A stretch of DNA of 64,000 nucleotides, from contig CACMNK010000003.1 of assembly GCA_902615145.1 (NCBI GenBank), forward strand, positions 1 to 64,000, given 5' to 3'. The stretch is from an uncultured Pelagibacteraceae bacterium. Its GTDB lineage: Bacteria > Pseudomonadota > Alphaproteobacteria > Pelagibacterales > Pelagibacteraceae. How positions within the stretch are numbered: position 1 is the stretch's first letter; each line of letters opens with the position of its first letter. The translations under genes were made by a program, and so were the position numbers. Under the pieces are notes generated by a model. It saw only the letters and a program-made list of their open reading frames with translations, searched no databases and had not been told where the DNA came from. Shown here piece by piece: positions 1 through 10,782 of this stretch.

Positions 1-2
1 TG

Positions 3-401
3 GCGGAAGATGAAAATATAAAGATATCAACATATAATATAATTTATGAGGTATTGGATTTTGTCAAAAAAAGTATGTCAGGACTATTGGCTCCAGAAGT
101 TCAAGAAAGTATAACGGGCACAGCTCAAATTTTAGAAATATTTAAAGTATCTGGCGCAGGCAAAGTTGCAGGTTCTAAAGTAACTGAGGGTGAAATCCTT
201 GCTAACTCTAGTGTAAGGATTATTAGAGATGGTACGATTATCTATACTGGTAAAATAGCAACTTTATTTAGAGAAAAAAATCAAGTAAAACAGGTAGATA
301 TTGGTCAGGAGTGTGGTATCGCTCTCAAGGACTACATGGATTTTCAAAAAAATGATACAATTGAAGCTTTTAATGTTACATCTACAGAAAGGTCAATATA
401 A
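3..401 (+). CDS. infB: Translation initiation factor IF-2, C-terminal part (5' truncated by window edge)
   Basis: Open frame runs from base 3 without needing a start; C-terminal IF-2 motif GEILANSSVRIIRDGTIIYTGKIATLFREKNQVKQV...GQECGIALKDYMDFQKNDTIEAF; followed by rbfA as in bacterial infB-rbfA operons. Confidence 0.95.
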   Translation, partial: AEDENIKISTYNIIYEVLDFVKKSMSGLLAPEVQESITGTAQILEIFKVSGAGKVAGSKVTEGEILANSSVRIIRDGTIIYTGKIATLFREKNQVKQVDIGQECGIALKDYMDFQKNDTIEAFNVTSTERSI

Positions 402-769
402 TGGCTGATAGAATAGGAAAACAGTTTACTCAAAGACAATTAAGAGTTGGTGAAATGATCAAACAATCTTTGAGTATGATTTTTATAAGGAATGAGGCAA
501 AAATTCCAAATTTAGAAACAAATAATATAACAGTGACAGAAGTTAGAATGAGTCAAGATTTGAAAATAGCTAAAGCGTATGTATTACCATTAGGTGGTAA
601 AGATGCTGATAAAACGATCGAAAAATTAAAAGAATATTCTTTTTTAATAAGAAAAATTTTGTCTCAAAAAATTATCGCAAAGTTTTTACCAAAAATTCTT
701 TTTCGTAAGGATGAATCTTTTGAATATGCAGAAAAAATTGAAAATTTAATTAAACAAACAAATAAGTAG
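401..769 (+). CDS. rbfA: Ribosome-binding factor A
   Basis: RVGEMIKQSLSMIF...ITVTEVRMSQDLKIAKAYVLPLG; directly downstream of infB. Confidence 0.93.
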   Translation: MADRIGKQFTQRQLRVGEMIKQSLSMIFIRNEAKIPNLETNNITVTEVRMSQDLKIAKAYVLPLGGKDADKTIEKLKEYSFLIRKILSQKIIAKFLPKILFRKDESFEYAEKIENLIKQTNK

Positions 770-779
770 GAAAGCAAAT

Positions 780-1028
780 ATGAGTAAAAAATCAGCAGAA
801 ATGGCTATTCATGATAAGGATACAGGATCGTCCGAGATTCAAATAGCTTTATTGACAGAAAAAATTGAGAATTTATCTAAACATATAAAACAGTTTAAAA
901 AAGATAAACATTCTTCAGTTGGCTTACTGAAAGCAGTTAATAAGAGAAAAAAATTGTTGGATTACCTTAAAAGAAATAAGGTTGATTCTTACAAAAATGT
1001 ACTGTCGAAATTGAAATTGAGAAAGTAA
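780..1028 (+). CDS. rpsO: 30S ribosomal protein S15
   Basis: DTGSSEIQIALLTEKIENLSKHIKQFKKDKHSSVGLLKAVNKRKKLLDYLKR. Confidence 0.97.
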   Translation: MSKKSAEMAIHDKDTGSSEIQIALLTEKIENLSKHIKQFKKDKHSSVGLLKAVNKRKKLLDYLKRNKVDSYKNVLSKLKLRK

Positions 1029-1042
1029 AAATCAAAATAGAT

Positions 1043-1085
1043 AGAACGGAATGAAACGAAACGAACGAAACGAAATGGAAATGAA
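1043..1085 (+). repeat. Purine-rich degenerate GAAAC/GAAAT repeat tract in the pnp leader
   Basis: Read directly: GAACGGAATGAAACGAAACGAACGAAACGAAATGGAAATGAAATG, ending at the pnp start. Confidence 0.8.
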
Positions 1086-3158
1086 ATGTTTAAAGTTTAT
1101 AAGAAGGAAATTGAAGTAGCAGGAAAGAAGATAAGTTTAGAAACAGGAAAAGTAGCAAGACAAGCAGACGGTGCAATAATCGCAACATGTGGAGAAACAG
1201 TTGTTTTAGCAACAGTGGTGGGAGCAAAAAGAGTAAATCCTGATGTTGATTATTTTCCACTATCCGTAAATTATCAGGAAAAATACTATGCTGCAGGAAA
1301 AATTCCAGGTGGGTATTTTAAAAGAGAGGCAAGACCAACTGAGAGTGAAACATTAATCTCTAGATTAATTGATAGACCAATCAGACCGTTATTTCCTGAT
1401 GAATTTAAAAATGAAGTTCAGTTGTTACCAACTGTAATTTCTTATGATAAAGAAAATGAAGCAGATATTTTATCAATTACAGCATCATCAGCAGCTTTAG
1501 CTATATCAGGAATGCCATTCATGGGTCCTGTTGGAGCTTCTAGGGTTGGTTTTATTGATGGAAAATATGTTTTGAATCCATCAAAAGCTGAGCTTGAAAA
1601 ATCAAAATTAGATTTAGTTGTAGCGGGTACTAAAGATGCAGTGCTTATGGTTGAGTCTGAAGCGAACGGATTAAAAGAGGATGAGATGTTAAATGCAGTT
1701 AAATTTGGTCATGAAGGTTTTGTTCCTGTGATTGAAATGATTGAGGAACTTGCAAAAGAATGTAGAAAACCTGAATGGATCGTTGAAAAGAAAGACCTAT
1801 CAGAAGTTAAGAAAAAACTTGAGGGATCTTTCACAGAAGATCTTAAAAAAGCTTTTGCGACAAGAGATAAACAAGATAGATCAAATCAAATTTCAGAAAT
1901 TACTGACAAAGCTAAAAAACTTTATGAGGAAGATGAAAATTACACAGATCTTGATGTTAATTCTGAACTTAAAAAAATTGAAAAATCAATAGTTCGAACA
2001 GACATTTTAAAAAATAAAAACAGAATTGATGGTAGAGGATTATCTGATGTAAGGCCTATATCTTGTGAAGTTGGTGTTCTACCACGAACCCATGGTTCTG
2101 CATTATTTACTCGAGGTGAAACACAGGCAATTGTGACAGCTACTTTAGGTACATCGGATGATGAGCAAAGAATTGAAAGTTTAGATGGATTACAAAGAGA
2201 AAGATTCATGCTTCACTATAATTTTCCACCTTTTTCAGTTGGAGAAACAGGAAGAATTGGAACTGGTAGAAGAGAAATAGGACATGGTAAATTAGCGTGG
2301 AGAGCAATCCATTCTTCATTGCCATCAAAAGAAGCATTCCCTTATACTTTTAGAGTAGTTTCGGAGATTACTGAATCTAATGGTTCATCTTCAATGGCCA
2401 CAGTTTGTGGAACATCATTAGCACTAATGGATGCGGGTGTGCCTATCAAAGAACCAGTTGCAGGTATAGCAATGGGTTTGATCAAAGAAGGTGATGATTT
2501 TAGTGTATTATCAGATATCCTAGGTGATGAAGATCATTTAGGTGATATGGACTTTAAAGTTGCTGGAACTAAAGATGGAATTACTTCTCTTCAAATGGAT
2601 ATCAAAATTACAGGTATTACATTTGAAATCATGGAGCAGGCATTAAGTCAGGCTAAAGATGGAAGAATTCATATCTTAGGAGAGATGAATAAAGCATTAT
2701 CAGCCTCAAGAGCTGATGTTGGAAAACACACACCAAAAATGGAAAAGATTAATGTTGATAAAAAAGACATTGCGGCTGTAATTGGAAAAGGTGGTGCTAC
2801 GATCAGAGAGATAGTTGAAAAATCAGGTGCAAAAGTTGATGTAAATGATGAAGGTGTAGTTACAGTTGCTGCTCCTGATGAAGAATCTAGAAACATTGCA
2901 ATGCAAATGATCAAAGATATCACTGCAAAAGCTGAGTTAAATAAAATTTACTCAGGTAAAGTTATGAAGATTATGGAGTTTGGTGCATTTGTTAATTTCC
3001 TAGGAAAACAAGATGGACTTGTTCATATTTCTGAACTAGCAGACAAAAGAGTTGCTAAAGTAACTGATGTTGTCAAAGAAGGCGATGAGGTAAAAGTAAA
3101 AGTGATTGGATTTGATAGAGGAAAGGTAAAACTTTCGATCAAACAAGCTTTAGTTTAA
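1086..3158 (+). CDS. pnp: Polyribonucleotide nucleotidyltransferase (PNPase)
   Basis: 690 aa; [31 protein letters not shown]-terminal KH ([14 protein letters not shown]) and S1 domains. Confidence 0.98.
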   Translation: MFKVYKKEIEVAGKKISLETGKVARQADGAIIATCGETVVLATVVGAKRVNPDVDYFPLSVNYQEKYYAAGKIPGGYFKREARPTESETLISRLIDRPIRPLFPDEFKNEVQLLPTVISYDKENEADILSITASSAALAISGMPFMGPVGASRVGFIDGKYVLNPSKAELEKSKLDLVVAGTKDAVLMVESEANGLKEDEMLNAVKFGHEGFVPVIEMIEELAKECRKPEWIVEKKDLSEVKKKLEGSFTEDLKKAFATRDKQDRSNQISEITDKAKKLYEEDENYTDLDVNSELKKIEKSIVRTDILKNKNRIDGRGLSDVRPISCEVGVLPRTHGSALFTRGETQAIVTATLGTSDDEQRIESLDGLQRERFMLHYNFPPFSVGETGRIGTGRREIGHGKLAWRAIHSSLPSKEAFPYTFRVVSEITESNGSSSMATVCGTSLALMDAGVPIKEPVAGIAMGLIKEGDDFSVLSDILGDEDHLGDMDFKVAGTKDGITSLQMDIKITGITFEIMEQALSQAKDGRIHILGEMNKALSASRADVGKHTPKMEKINVDKKDIAAVIGKGGATIREIVEKSGAKVDVNDEGVVTVAAPDEESRNIAMQMIKDITAKAELNKIYSGKVMKIMEFGAFVNFLGKQDGLVHISELADKRVAKVTDVVKEGDEVKVKVIGFDRGKVKLSIKQALV

Positions 3159-3200
3159 TAAGTAAAATCTAATAATAAGTAGAATAATTAAAATTATTTT

Positions 3201-5432
3201 ATGAGAGTTACTGTTCTAAGTTTGATAATTTTATTATTTTTCTTTAACAGTAATAAAGCTTATTCAGGCACACTTACAATGCCTACAACTTTAACGACTG
3301 ATACAACTGATTTTGTTTTATTATCAAGTTCAGGAACAACACCTAGTATTAGTGGTTACACAGGAACTCTTCTCGTTTCAGCAGTAGCATCGGATGGAAA
3401 TATAAAGGTAACATCTGTTAATAATTTAATGCAGGCGGCAGGATATTGTACTTATACAAGTGACAGTTCAAGTGCACCTATTGCTTGTACAGGTAATTCT
3501 CTTACAGAAATAGGTTTTAGAGGTACCCAAGATGATATTAATAATGCACTTGCAACATTGTCATTTAAAGGCGATGGTGTTGCTGGATCTCCTACTATTA
3601 CTGTTGCTGTAACTCCAGCTGGTACAAATTATTTTTCAGGCAATGGTCATTATTATCAACTTGTAACTGGAACGATTAATTGGGAAGATGCAAAAACTGC
3701 TGCAGAAGCCTCAACTTACCTAGGTCTAACAGGTTATCTTGTAACAATTACAAGTGCAGCTGAAAATAATTTTATTAAAAATAAAATTAGTACCGCTACT
3801 TGGATTGGTGCATCTGATGATGCAACACATACATCTAATACCCATCCAGCAATAACTAGTGGTGGTGCAGGATCTGATCCCACAAAGGGACTAGCTGGTG
3901 AGGGTACTTGGGAGTGGGTTTCAGGACCTGATAATGGAAAAACTTTTCACTGCCAGGAAAAAATTGAACCCAAAGCTGATCCTGCTCATCCAGATTGCAC
4001 GGTAGCATCAGGATATGAATATGTGAATTGGAAAAGTGGTGAACCTAACGACCATAATAGTGATCATGATGGAGAAGAAAATTGTGCTCATATGTATGGT
4101 TCTCCAGCTGCCGTAAAAGGTCAGTGGAATGATTTACATTGTACAGAAGATACAACTACAGGATATGTAATTGAATATGGCGGAACAGCTGGTGAAAGTG
4201 CAACAGTAAGTGGTCAAACAACATTAACAATTAATTCAACAGAGGCTAGCGGCAGTACTTACACTGCGTTCAATGATAAACAAGTAAGTGGAATGGTAAA
4301 CGCACAAACAGAGCATGCTAAGAGATTTATGTTTAATACTACCAATCAAGTCATGCGTAGAATGGAACAGTTTAGAAGAGTTGGAATTAATAAATCAACT
4401 CGAATTAAAGATATGAAATTGACTCTTTCTAATCAAAATAATTACAAAGAACAAATACCTCCAGAATTCTTTGATCATTACATTGATGAATATAAGAATT
4501 TATCTGCAAAAAATATTGATGATTTAATTAGTGAACTACCATTAACAAAATATTTAAAAGAAAATTATAATATGACGCCAAAAGATTGGGCGTTTTGGAC
4601 AGCTGGATCAATTAATAAAGGTAGACTTAATCTTACCTCAGGCGGTGATTTAGGAATAATTAATAGAACTGAAAGTTTTTTAGTAGGTGCAGACGTTAAC
4701 TATGATAAAGGTTCTTTATTTGGACTTGTTTTAAAGCATGAAGATGATCGATCTAATATAGGCACCAAGAATAGTACTAAGTTTTTAGCAAGATCTGATA
4801 ATTTTTCATTATACAATACCTGGCAAGGATCTGAAAAAAATTATATTGATTCTTTCTTGGGATTTGGAAAAACTACTTACGCTACAACACGTGTTGTCGA
4901 TACCTCAAATCCTTCTAACGTTGTTAAAGGTAAATTTAGTGCAAATCAAGTTTTTGGTTCTGTTAAATATAATTTTAAGAATGTCCATAAAAATTATAAA
5001 TTTCACAATTATTCCAAATTTGATTTTGGTTTTGTAAATTTTGATGGATATTCTGAGACAGGTAGCAGTAGTTCAAAGCTAAAATTTAATAAAAGAGAAC
5101 TTGAAACATCATCAATTTCTTTAGGATCTGCTGTTGAGAAAGAAATTTACCTTACCGACTCATTATTTATACCTTATTTTAAGTTAGATTTTAATAAAGA
5201 CCTTACAGATGGATCAGATATACGAGCCAACTATGTTGGAAATACAACCATATATAACACTACTATTGATAAAAACTTTAGCTCAATGATTATCTTGGAA
5301 ACTGGATTTGATTGGTTTTTAGATAATGGCTGGAATATTAAATCTGTATTTAGTAGAATTGATAAAGATGGTGTTGGACACGAAAACTTAATAGAGTTAA
5401 GAGCTGTTAAATCAAGACAAAACTTATATTAA
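3201..5432 (+). CDS. Secreted/outer-membrane protein: signal peptide, C-type-lectin-like domain, probable autotransporter beta-barrel C-terminus
   Basis: N-terminal MRVTVLSLIILLFFFNSNKAYS; lectin-like segment HYYQLVTGTINWEDAKTAAEAS...WIGASDD...WEWVSGP...WKSGEPNDH...ENCAHM...QWNDLHC...GYVIEYGG with EPN and WND motifs; repetitive amphipathic C-terminus ending in Tyr. Confidence 0.75.
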   Translation: MRVTVLSLIILLFFFNSNKAYSGTLTMPTTLTTDTTDFVLLSSSGTTPSISGYTGTLLVSAVASDGNIKVTSVNNLMQAAGYCTYTSDSSSAPIACTGNSLTEIGFRGTQDDINNALATLSFKGDGVAGSPTITVAVTPAGTNYFSGNGHYYQLVTGTINWEDAKTAAEASTYLGLTGYLVTITSAAENNFIKNKISTATWIGASDDATHTSNTHPAITSGGAGSDPTKGLAGEGTWEWVSGPDNGKTFHCQEKIEPKADPAHPDCTVASGYEYVNWKSGEPNDHNSDHDGEENCAHMYGSPAAVKGQWNDLHCTEDTTTGYVIEYGGTAGESATVSGQTTLTINSTEASGSTYTAFNDKQVSGMVNAQTEHAKRFMFNTTNQVMRRMEQFRRVGINKSTRIKDMKLTLSNQNNYKEQIPPEFFDHYIDEYKNLSAKNIDDLISELPLTKYLKENYNMTPKDWAFWTAGSINKGRLNLTSGGDLGIINRTESFLVGADVNYDKGSLFGLVLKHEDDRSNIGTKNSTKFLARSDNFSLYNTWQGSEKNYIDSFLGFGKTTYATTRVVDTSNPSNVVKGKFSANQVFGSVKYNFKNVHKNYKFHNYSKFDFGFVNFDGYSETGSSSSKLKFNKRELETSSISLGSAVEKEIYLTDSLFIPYFKLDFNKDLTDGSDIRANYVGNTTIYNTTIDKNFSSMIILETGFDWFLDNGWNIKSVFSRIDKDGVGHENLIELRAVKSRQNLY

Positions 5433-5434
5433 AA

Positions 5435-6220
5435 TTAAGTTATATTTTTTGGATCAGGCATTCCTACTTTATTGTAGCCAGCATCAACATAGTGAATTTC
5501 ACCAGTAACACCATTTGCAAGATCGCTTAAAAGATATAATGCTGAATTCCCAACATCATAAATATCAACATTTCTTTTTAGGAATGAATGGTCTTCATTC
5601 CATTTATATAAAAATTTCGCATCTCCAATAGCAGAAGCTGCTAAGGTTTTGATGGGTCCAGCACTTATCGCATTAACTCTCAGGCCTTTGGCACCCAAAT
5701 CTCTAGCTAAGTATTTTACACTAGCCTCAAGAGCTGATTTACACACACCCATCACGTTATAATTCGGAATAGCTTTAGTAGACTCGTAAGTTAAAGTTAG
5801 TAAACTTCCACCTTGTTTCATCACTTTTGATGCTTCTTTTGCAACTTCTGTAAATGAAAAACACGAGATTAACATGCTTCTTAAAAAGTTTTCCCTAGTT
5901 GTATTTAAATATTCACCTGATAATTCTGACTTATCTGAAAATGCAACCGCATGAACTACAAAATCAATTTCTCCCCATTGAGATTTAATATCCTCAAATA
6001 ATTTTACTACCTCTTCTTTTTTTTCAACATCACAGCTAAAAGTTGCTTTTGAATTTAATTTGTCTGCTAAAGGAACTACTCTTTTTTTAAGAGCATCACC
6101 TAAATATGTAAATGCTAATTCAGCGCCAGCCTCTGAAAGTTTTTGAGAGATACCCCAAGCAATAGATCTTTCATTAGCAACTCCCATGATTAATCCTTTT
6201 TTACCTTTCATCAAGCTCAT
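5435..6220 (-). CDS. fabI: Enoyl-[acyl-carrier-protein] reductase (NADH)
   Basis: KGLIMGVANERSIAWGISQKLSEAGAELAFTYLG...GPIKTLAASAIGDAKFLYKW; adjacent to fabB/fabA. Confidence 0.95.
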   Translation of the reverse strand: MSLMKGKKGLIMGVANERSIAWGISQKLSEAGAELAFTYLGDALKKRVVPLADKLNSKATFSCDVEKKEEVVKLFEDIKSQWGEIDFVVHAVAFSDKSELSGEYLNTTRENFLRSMLISCFSFTEVAKEASKVMKQGGSLLTLTYESTKAIPNYNVMGVCKSALEASVKYLARDLGAKGLRVNAISAGPIKTLAASAIGDAKFLYKWNEDHSFLKRNVDIYDVGNSALYLLSDLANGVTGEIHYVDAGYNKVGMPDPKNIT

Positions 6221-6222
6221 GA

Positions 6223-7434
6223 TTAAACCTTTTCAAAAATAAGTGCCGCATTGGTTCCACCAAAACCAAAACTGTTAGACATTACTGCATTCAAAGAAAC
6301 ATTTTTCTCTGATTTTGCAACAATTGGAAACTTCTTAGCTTCTTCGTCCATTTCATTGATATTAGCTGAACCAGCAATAAAATTATTTTTCATCATAATT
6401 AAACAATATATTGCTTCGTGCACTGACGCAGCTCCCAAAGGGTGACCTGATAAAGATTTTGTCGAGCTAATTTTTGGAATTTGTTCACCAAAAGTCTCTT
6501 TTACAGCATTTAATTCTGTTATGTCTCCAACAGGAGTAGATGTTCCATGGGTATTAATATAATCAATTTTATTTTTTGCTGTTGCCATCGCCATTTTCAT
6601 ACACCTTACAGCCCCTTCACCAGATGGAGCCACCATATCATAACCATCAGAGGTTGCCCCATATCCAGTAAGTTCAGCATATATTTTGGCACCTCTTGCC
6701 TTAGCATGCTCATATTCCTCGAGCACTAATACTCCGCCACCACCAGCAATAACAAAACCATCTCTTGTTTTATCATAGGCTCTTGAGGCAGTTTCGGGCG
6801 TATCATTATATTTTGAGGACAAAGCAGTCATTGCATCAAACATAGCTGTCATGGCCCAATGAATTTCTTCGCTTCCACCAGCGAAAACAATATCTTGCTT
6901 GCCCATTTGAATTAACTCCATTGAGTTTCCTATACAATGCCCACTAGTTGCACATGCTGAACTCATTGTATAATTAGTACCTTTTATCTTAAAAGGTACA
7001 GCCAAAGTTGCTGAAGCAGTGCTTGCCATTGTTCTTGGAACAATAAACGGTCCCATTAATTTTGGAGTTTTAGCTCTAGTTTTATCTGCAGCTAAAATTA
7101 CATTTTCAATTGATGGGCCACCTGAGCCCATTACTATTCCAGTTTTAAAGTTACTTACCTCTTTCTCCTCAAGTCCGGAGTCCGCAATAGCTTCTTTCAT
7201 CGCAATATAATTATATGCTGAACCAGATCCCATAAACCTTATTGTTTTTCTATCAATAAAATCTTCAAGTTTTATATTTGGTTTACCGTGAATATGACTT
7301 TTAAGATTATGTTCTTTATACTCTGGACTAAAAGATATACCAGACTTTGAGTTTAAAAGAGAATGATATACCTCATCTTGGTTGTTTCCAAGACATGAAA
7401 CAACTCCTAAACCTGTAATTACTACTCTTTTCAT
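6223..7434 (-). CDS. fabB: Beta-ketoacyl-ACP synthase I
   Basis: [16 protein letters not shown]...[13 protein letters not shown]...[12 protein letters not shown]...[16 protein letters not shown]. Confidence 0.95.
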   Translation of the reverse strand: MKRVVITGLGVVSCLGNNQDEVYHSLLNSKSGISFSPEYKEHNLKSHIHGKPNIKLEDFIDRKTIRFMGSGSAYNYIAMKEAIADSGLEEKEVSNFKTGIVMGSGGPSIENVILAADKTRAKTPKLMGPFIVPRTMASTASATLAVPFKIKGTNYTMSSACATSGHCIGNSMELIQMGKQDIVFAGGSEEIHWAMTAMFDAMTALSSKYNDTPETASRAYDKTRDGFVIAGGGGVLVLEEYEHAKARGAKIYAELTGYGATSDGYDMVAPSGEGAVRCMKMAMATAKNKIDYINTHGTSTPVGDITELNAVKETFGEQIPKISSTKSLSGHPLGAASVHEAIYCLIMMKNNFIAGSANINEMDEEAKKFPIVAKSEKNVSLNAVMSNSFGFGGTNAALIFEKV

Positions 7435-7934
7435 TATTTAAATAATCCTACTTTTAAATTGTCTGCTGAATAAATTTTTTTATCATCGGCTAAAACTATA
7501 CCATTAGCAAGACCTACAGTGGTGCCCCCAGGAGACATGATTTTTTTCATATCAATTTCATATTTTACCAATTTTATATTCTGTAAAACTTCTCCCGTAA
7601 ATTTAACAGTTCCCACACCCAAAGCTCTACCTTTTCCAGGATTCCCAATCCAACCCAAGAAAAAACCTACTAACTGCCACATAGCATCAAGACCAAGACA
7701 GCCAGGCATAACAGGATCCTCTTTAAAGTGACAATCAAAAAACCAAAGATTTTTTTTAATATCTAATTCAGCTTTTAAAGAACCTTTTTTAAATGCTCCT
7801 TTGTCATCATTAATTTCTGTAATTCTATCAAACATCAGCATTGGTGGAAGTGGTAATTTAGCATTTCCTGGACCAAATAATTTTCCTTCTCCACAATTTA
7901 TAAGTTCATCATACGAGTATGAGTTTTTTTTCAT
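7434..7934 (-). CDS. fabA: 3-hydroxydecanoyl-ACP dehydratase/isomerase
   Basis: [15 protein letters not shown]...[32 protein letters not shown]. Confidence 0.96.
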   Translation of the reverse strand: MKKNSYSYDELINCGEGKLFGPGNAKLPLPPMLMFDRITEINDDKGAFKKGSLKAELDIKKNLWFFDCHFKEDPVMPGCLGLDAMWQLVGFFLGWIGNPGKGRALGVGTVKFTGEVLQNIKLVKYEIDMKKIMSPGGTTVGLANGIVLADDKKIYSADNLKVGLFK

Positions 7935-7993
7935 AAAATTGAGTATCCTTATTTACTTGATTTTACCATTATATAATATAAATTAAATTTTAA

Positions 7994-8010
7994 TTTAGAA
8001 TAATTTTAAA
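7994..8010. promoter_or_regulatory. 17-bp imperfect palindrome TTTAGAATAATTTTAAA, candidate Irr-type operator between divergent fabA and irr
   Basis: Fits TTTAGAAT-N-ATTCTAAA symmetry with one mismatch; near-identical 17-mer upstream of katG. Confidence 0.55.
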
Positions 8011-8028
8011 TAACAATACGGTTAAACA

Positions 8029-8427
8029 GTGAAATATATCGATAAATTAAGAAATTCTGGATTACGACCAACTAAACAAAGACTTCAAATATGTGAGGTT
8101 TTATTTGATACAGAAAAGACATTTCATTTCACGATTAATGAGCTAGATCAGAAAATCAAGAAGCAAAAAAATAACAAAATTTCATTAGCAACGATTTATA
8201 ATACTGTTCATGCTTTCGAAAAAAAAGGATACCTTAAACAGATTCCGATTAATTCAAACCAAACTTATTTTGATACAAATATTACCGATCATCATCATTT
8301 TTATGATTTAAAAGATGAAAAGTTGATTGATTTAGAAAATTCTGATGTAGGCCCAATAAACATCTTGAAAAAAATAAACGGCAAAAAGATTAAATCTGTT
8401 GAAGTTCTTGTTAAGCTAGAAGACTAA
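8029..8427 (+). CDS. irr: Fur-superfamily regulator, probable iron response regulator Irr (GTG start)
   Basis: LRNSGLRPTKQRLQICEVLF...ISLATIYNTVHAFEKKGYLKQI...DHHHFYDL; divergent from fabA, an arrangement known for alphaproteobacterial irr. Confidence 0.8.
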   Translation: MKYIDKLRNSGLRPTKQRLQICEVLFDTEKTFHFTINELDQKIKKQKNNKISLATIYNTVHAFEKKGYLKQIPINSNQTYFDTNITDHHHFYDLKDEKLIDLENSDVGPINILKKINGKKIKSVEVLVKLED

Positions 8428-8462
8428 TTATTTGTTTTTACATTAGCGTCATTTTAAACCAA

Positions 8463-8489
8463 TTGACAGCTTTTTAGAATCATTATAAA
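8463..8489 (+). promoter_or_regulatory. katG promoter candidate (TTGACA, N15, TATAAA) overlapped by 17-bp palindrome TTTAGAATCATTATAAA (8473-8489)
   Basis: TTGACA at 8463-8468, TATAAA at 8484-8489; palindrome differs from the irr-promoter copy at 2 of 17 positions. Confidence 0.55.
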
Positions 8490-8524
8490 CTACAATTAAT
8501 AACGAAATAATCTAGAGGAAAATA

Positions 8525-10762
8525 ATGAGTACTGAAAATTTTAAAGATAAATCTTTTAAAGCAAATCAAATGAGCAAATGTCCTTTTACGGGTGCAGGAA
8601 CACCTGCAAAATTTTCTGCAGGACGGGGACAAACGGTGAGAGATTTTTGGCCTAATAGCCTAAATCTTAAAATTCTTAGTCAGCACTCAAATTTATCTAA
8701 CCCTATGGATAAAAAATTTAGTTACGCTAAAGAGTTTAAAAAACTTAATTATAAAGCACTGAAAAAAGATTTAAAAAAATTAATGACTGACTCACAAGAG
8801 TGGTGGCCAGCTGATTACGGTCATTATGGACCACTTTTTATTAGGCTTGCTTGGCACGCTGCAGGAACTTACAGAACTGGTGATGGTAGAGGTGGAGCTG
8901 GAACAGGTAATCAAAGATTTGCTCCTCTTAATTCTTGGCCAGATAATGTGAATTTGGATAAAGCTAGATTGCTTTTATGGCCGATCAAAAAGAAATACGG
9001 AAGAAAAATTTCATGGGCTGATTTATTTATACTTGTTGGTAATGTTGCATTAGACTCAATGGGTTTCAAAACTTTTGGTTTTGGAGCTGGTAGAACAGAC
9101 ATTTGGGAGCCAGAAGATGATATCTATTGGGGCTCGGAAAAAGAAATGTTAGGTGTTGAGAGATATAGTGGAAAAAGAGATTTAGAACAACCATTGGGTG
9201 CTTCACATATGGGTTTAATTTATGTTAACCCCCAAGGTCCTGATGCTAATCCAGATCCAAAACTTGCAGCACATGATATTAGAGAGACATTTGGCAGAAT
9301 GGCTATGAATGATTATGAGACTGCCGCATTAGTTGCTGGAGGACATACGTTTGGAAAATCGCATGGTGCAGCATCTGAGTCATTTAAGGGTCCTGATCCT
9401 GAGGCTTCAAAACTTCAAGACCAGTCCACCGGATGGAATAGTGGTTACAAATCTGGAAAAGGTGTTGATACAATAAGCAGTGGTATAGAGGGCGCCTGGA
9501 CTCAAAATCCCATTAGATGGGACATGGGCTATTTAGATTGTTTATATGGGCATGAATGGGAGCTTACAAAAAGCCCTGCTGGTGCTCACCAATGGACGCC
9601 TAAGAAAAATGGTCAAGAAATTAAAATGGTTCCTGATGCACATAAGAAAGGTGTGCTACACCCACCAATGATGCAAACAACTGATATCTCAATGAAAGTT
9701 GATCCAAGTTATGGCCCTATCACAAAACATTTTCATCAAAATCCAAAAGAGTTTCATGATGCTTTTGCAAGAGCTTGGTTTAAATTAACTCACAGAGATA
9801 TGGGTCCTAGAGTTTGTTATCTTGGTAGTGAAGTTCCAAAAGAACAGTTAATTTGGCAAGACCCAATAGATAAACCAAAATATAAACTCAAGTCAAAAGA
9901 TATTAAAGATTTGAAAAATAAAATTTCTAAATCAAAAATATCAATTTCAGATTTAGTATCAACTGCTTGGGCGTCAGCGTCAACTTTTAGAGGATCAGAC
10001 AAGAGAGGTGGTGCTAATGGTGCAAGGATAATGTTAGAGCCCCAAAAAAATTGGAAAGTTAACAATCCTAAGAAGTTATCAAATGTGATTAAAGCCTTGA
10101 GTAAAATCAAAAGTAAATTTGACAATAATAAAAAAAATGTTTCAATGGCTGACTTAATTGTACTAGCAGGTGGTGTTGGAGTCGAAATGGCCGCAAAAAA
10201 AGCTGGTTATAAAGTTAAAGTTCCATTTTCAGCAGGAAGAGGAGATGCGAGACAAGACCAAACTGATATTAATTCATTTGGCCTTCTAGAACCACAAGCA
10301 GATGGCTTTAGGAATTACTTGAATGGCGGAGCTTCAAATGTTTCTGCAGAAGAAAAATTAGTAGATAAGGCTCAGTTGATGGGTTTAACAGCGCCTGAAA
10401 TGACAGCTCTAATAGGTGGAATGAGAGTTTTAGATACTAATTATGACAATTCAGAACATGGTGTTTTTACAAAAAGACCTGGTAGTCTTACAAATGATTA
10501 TTTCATAAACTTATTAGATATGAATACCACTTGGAAAGAAGAAGATAAATCAGAGCAGACTTTTGTCGGGAAAGACAGAAAGACACAAGAAATTAAATGG
10601 AAAGCGACGAGAGTTGATTTAATTTTCGGTTCAAATTCTCAATTAAGAGCCCTAGCAGAGGTTTATGCATGTGAAGATTCAGGGGATAAATTTATTAATG
10701 ATTTTATCGCAGCGTGGGTTAAAGTAATGAATTCGGACAGATTTGACTTGAAATTAAATTAA
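8525..10762 (+). CDS. katG: Bifunctional catalase-peroxidase
   Basis: 745 aa; [53 protein letters not shown]-type motif, duplicated peroxidase domain. Confidence 0.98.
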   Translation: MSTENFKDKSFKANQMSKCPFTGAGTPAKFSAGRGQTVRDFWPNSLNLKILSQHSNLSNPMDKKFSYAKEFKKLNYKALKKDLKKLMTDSQEWWPADYGHYGPLFIRLAWHAAGTYRTGDGRGGAGTGNQRFAPLNSWPDNVNLDKARLLLWPIKKKYGRKISWADLFILVGNVALDSMGFKTFGFGAGRTDIWEPEDDIYWGSEKEMLGVERYSGKRDLEQPLGASHMGLIYVNPQGPDANPDPKLAAHDIRETFGRMAMNDYETAALVAGGHTFGKSHGAASESFKGPDPEASKLQDQSTGWNSGYKSGKGVDTISSGIEGAWTQNPIRWDMGYLDCLYGHEWELTKSPAGAHQWTPKKNGQEIKMVPDAHKKGVLHPPMMQTTDISMKVDPSYGPITKHFHQNPKEFHDAFARAWFKLTHRDMGPRVCYLGSEVPKEQLIWQDPIDKPKYKLKSKDIKDLKNKISKSKISISDLVSTAWASASTFRGSDKRGGANGARIMLEPQKNWKVNNPKKLSNVIKALSKIKSKFDNNKKNVSMADLIVLAGGVGVEMAAKKAGYKVKVPFSAGRGDARQDQTDINSFGLLEPQADGFRNYLNGGASNVSAEEKLVDKAQLMGLTAPEMTALIGGMRVLDTNYDNSEHGVFTKRPGSLTNDYFINLLDMNTTWKEEDKSEQTFVGKDRKTQEIKWKATRVDLIFGSNSQLRALAEVYACEDSGDKFINDFIAAWVKVMNSDRFDLKLN

Positions 10763-10782
10763 CAAAAACTAATGATAATTTT

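Noticed and set aside
1940-2923. Minus-strand ORFs at 1940-2209 and 2669-2923
   Set aside because: Lie fully antisense inside the well-supported pnp gene; no recognisable motifs. The same reasoning applies to the other short antisense ORFs within fabB, fabA, katG, ubiB, dnaA, dnaN, argH, helicase, aceE/F, gltB, pheS/T and lepA.
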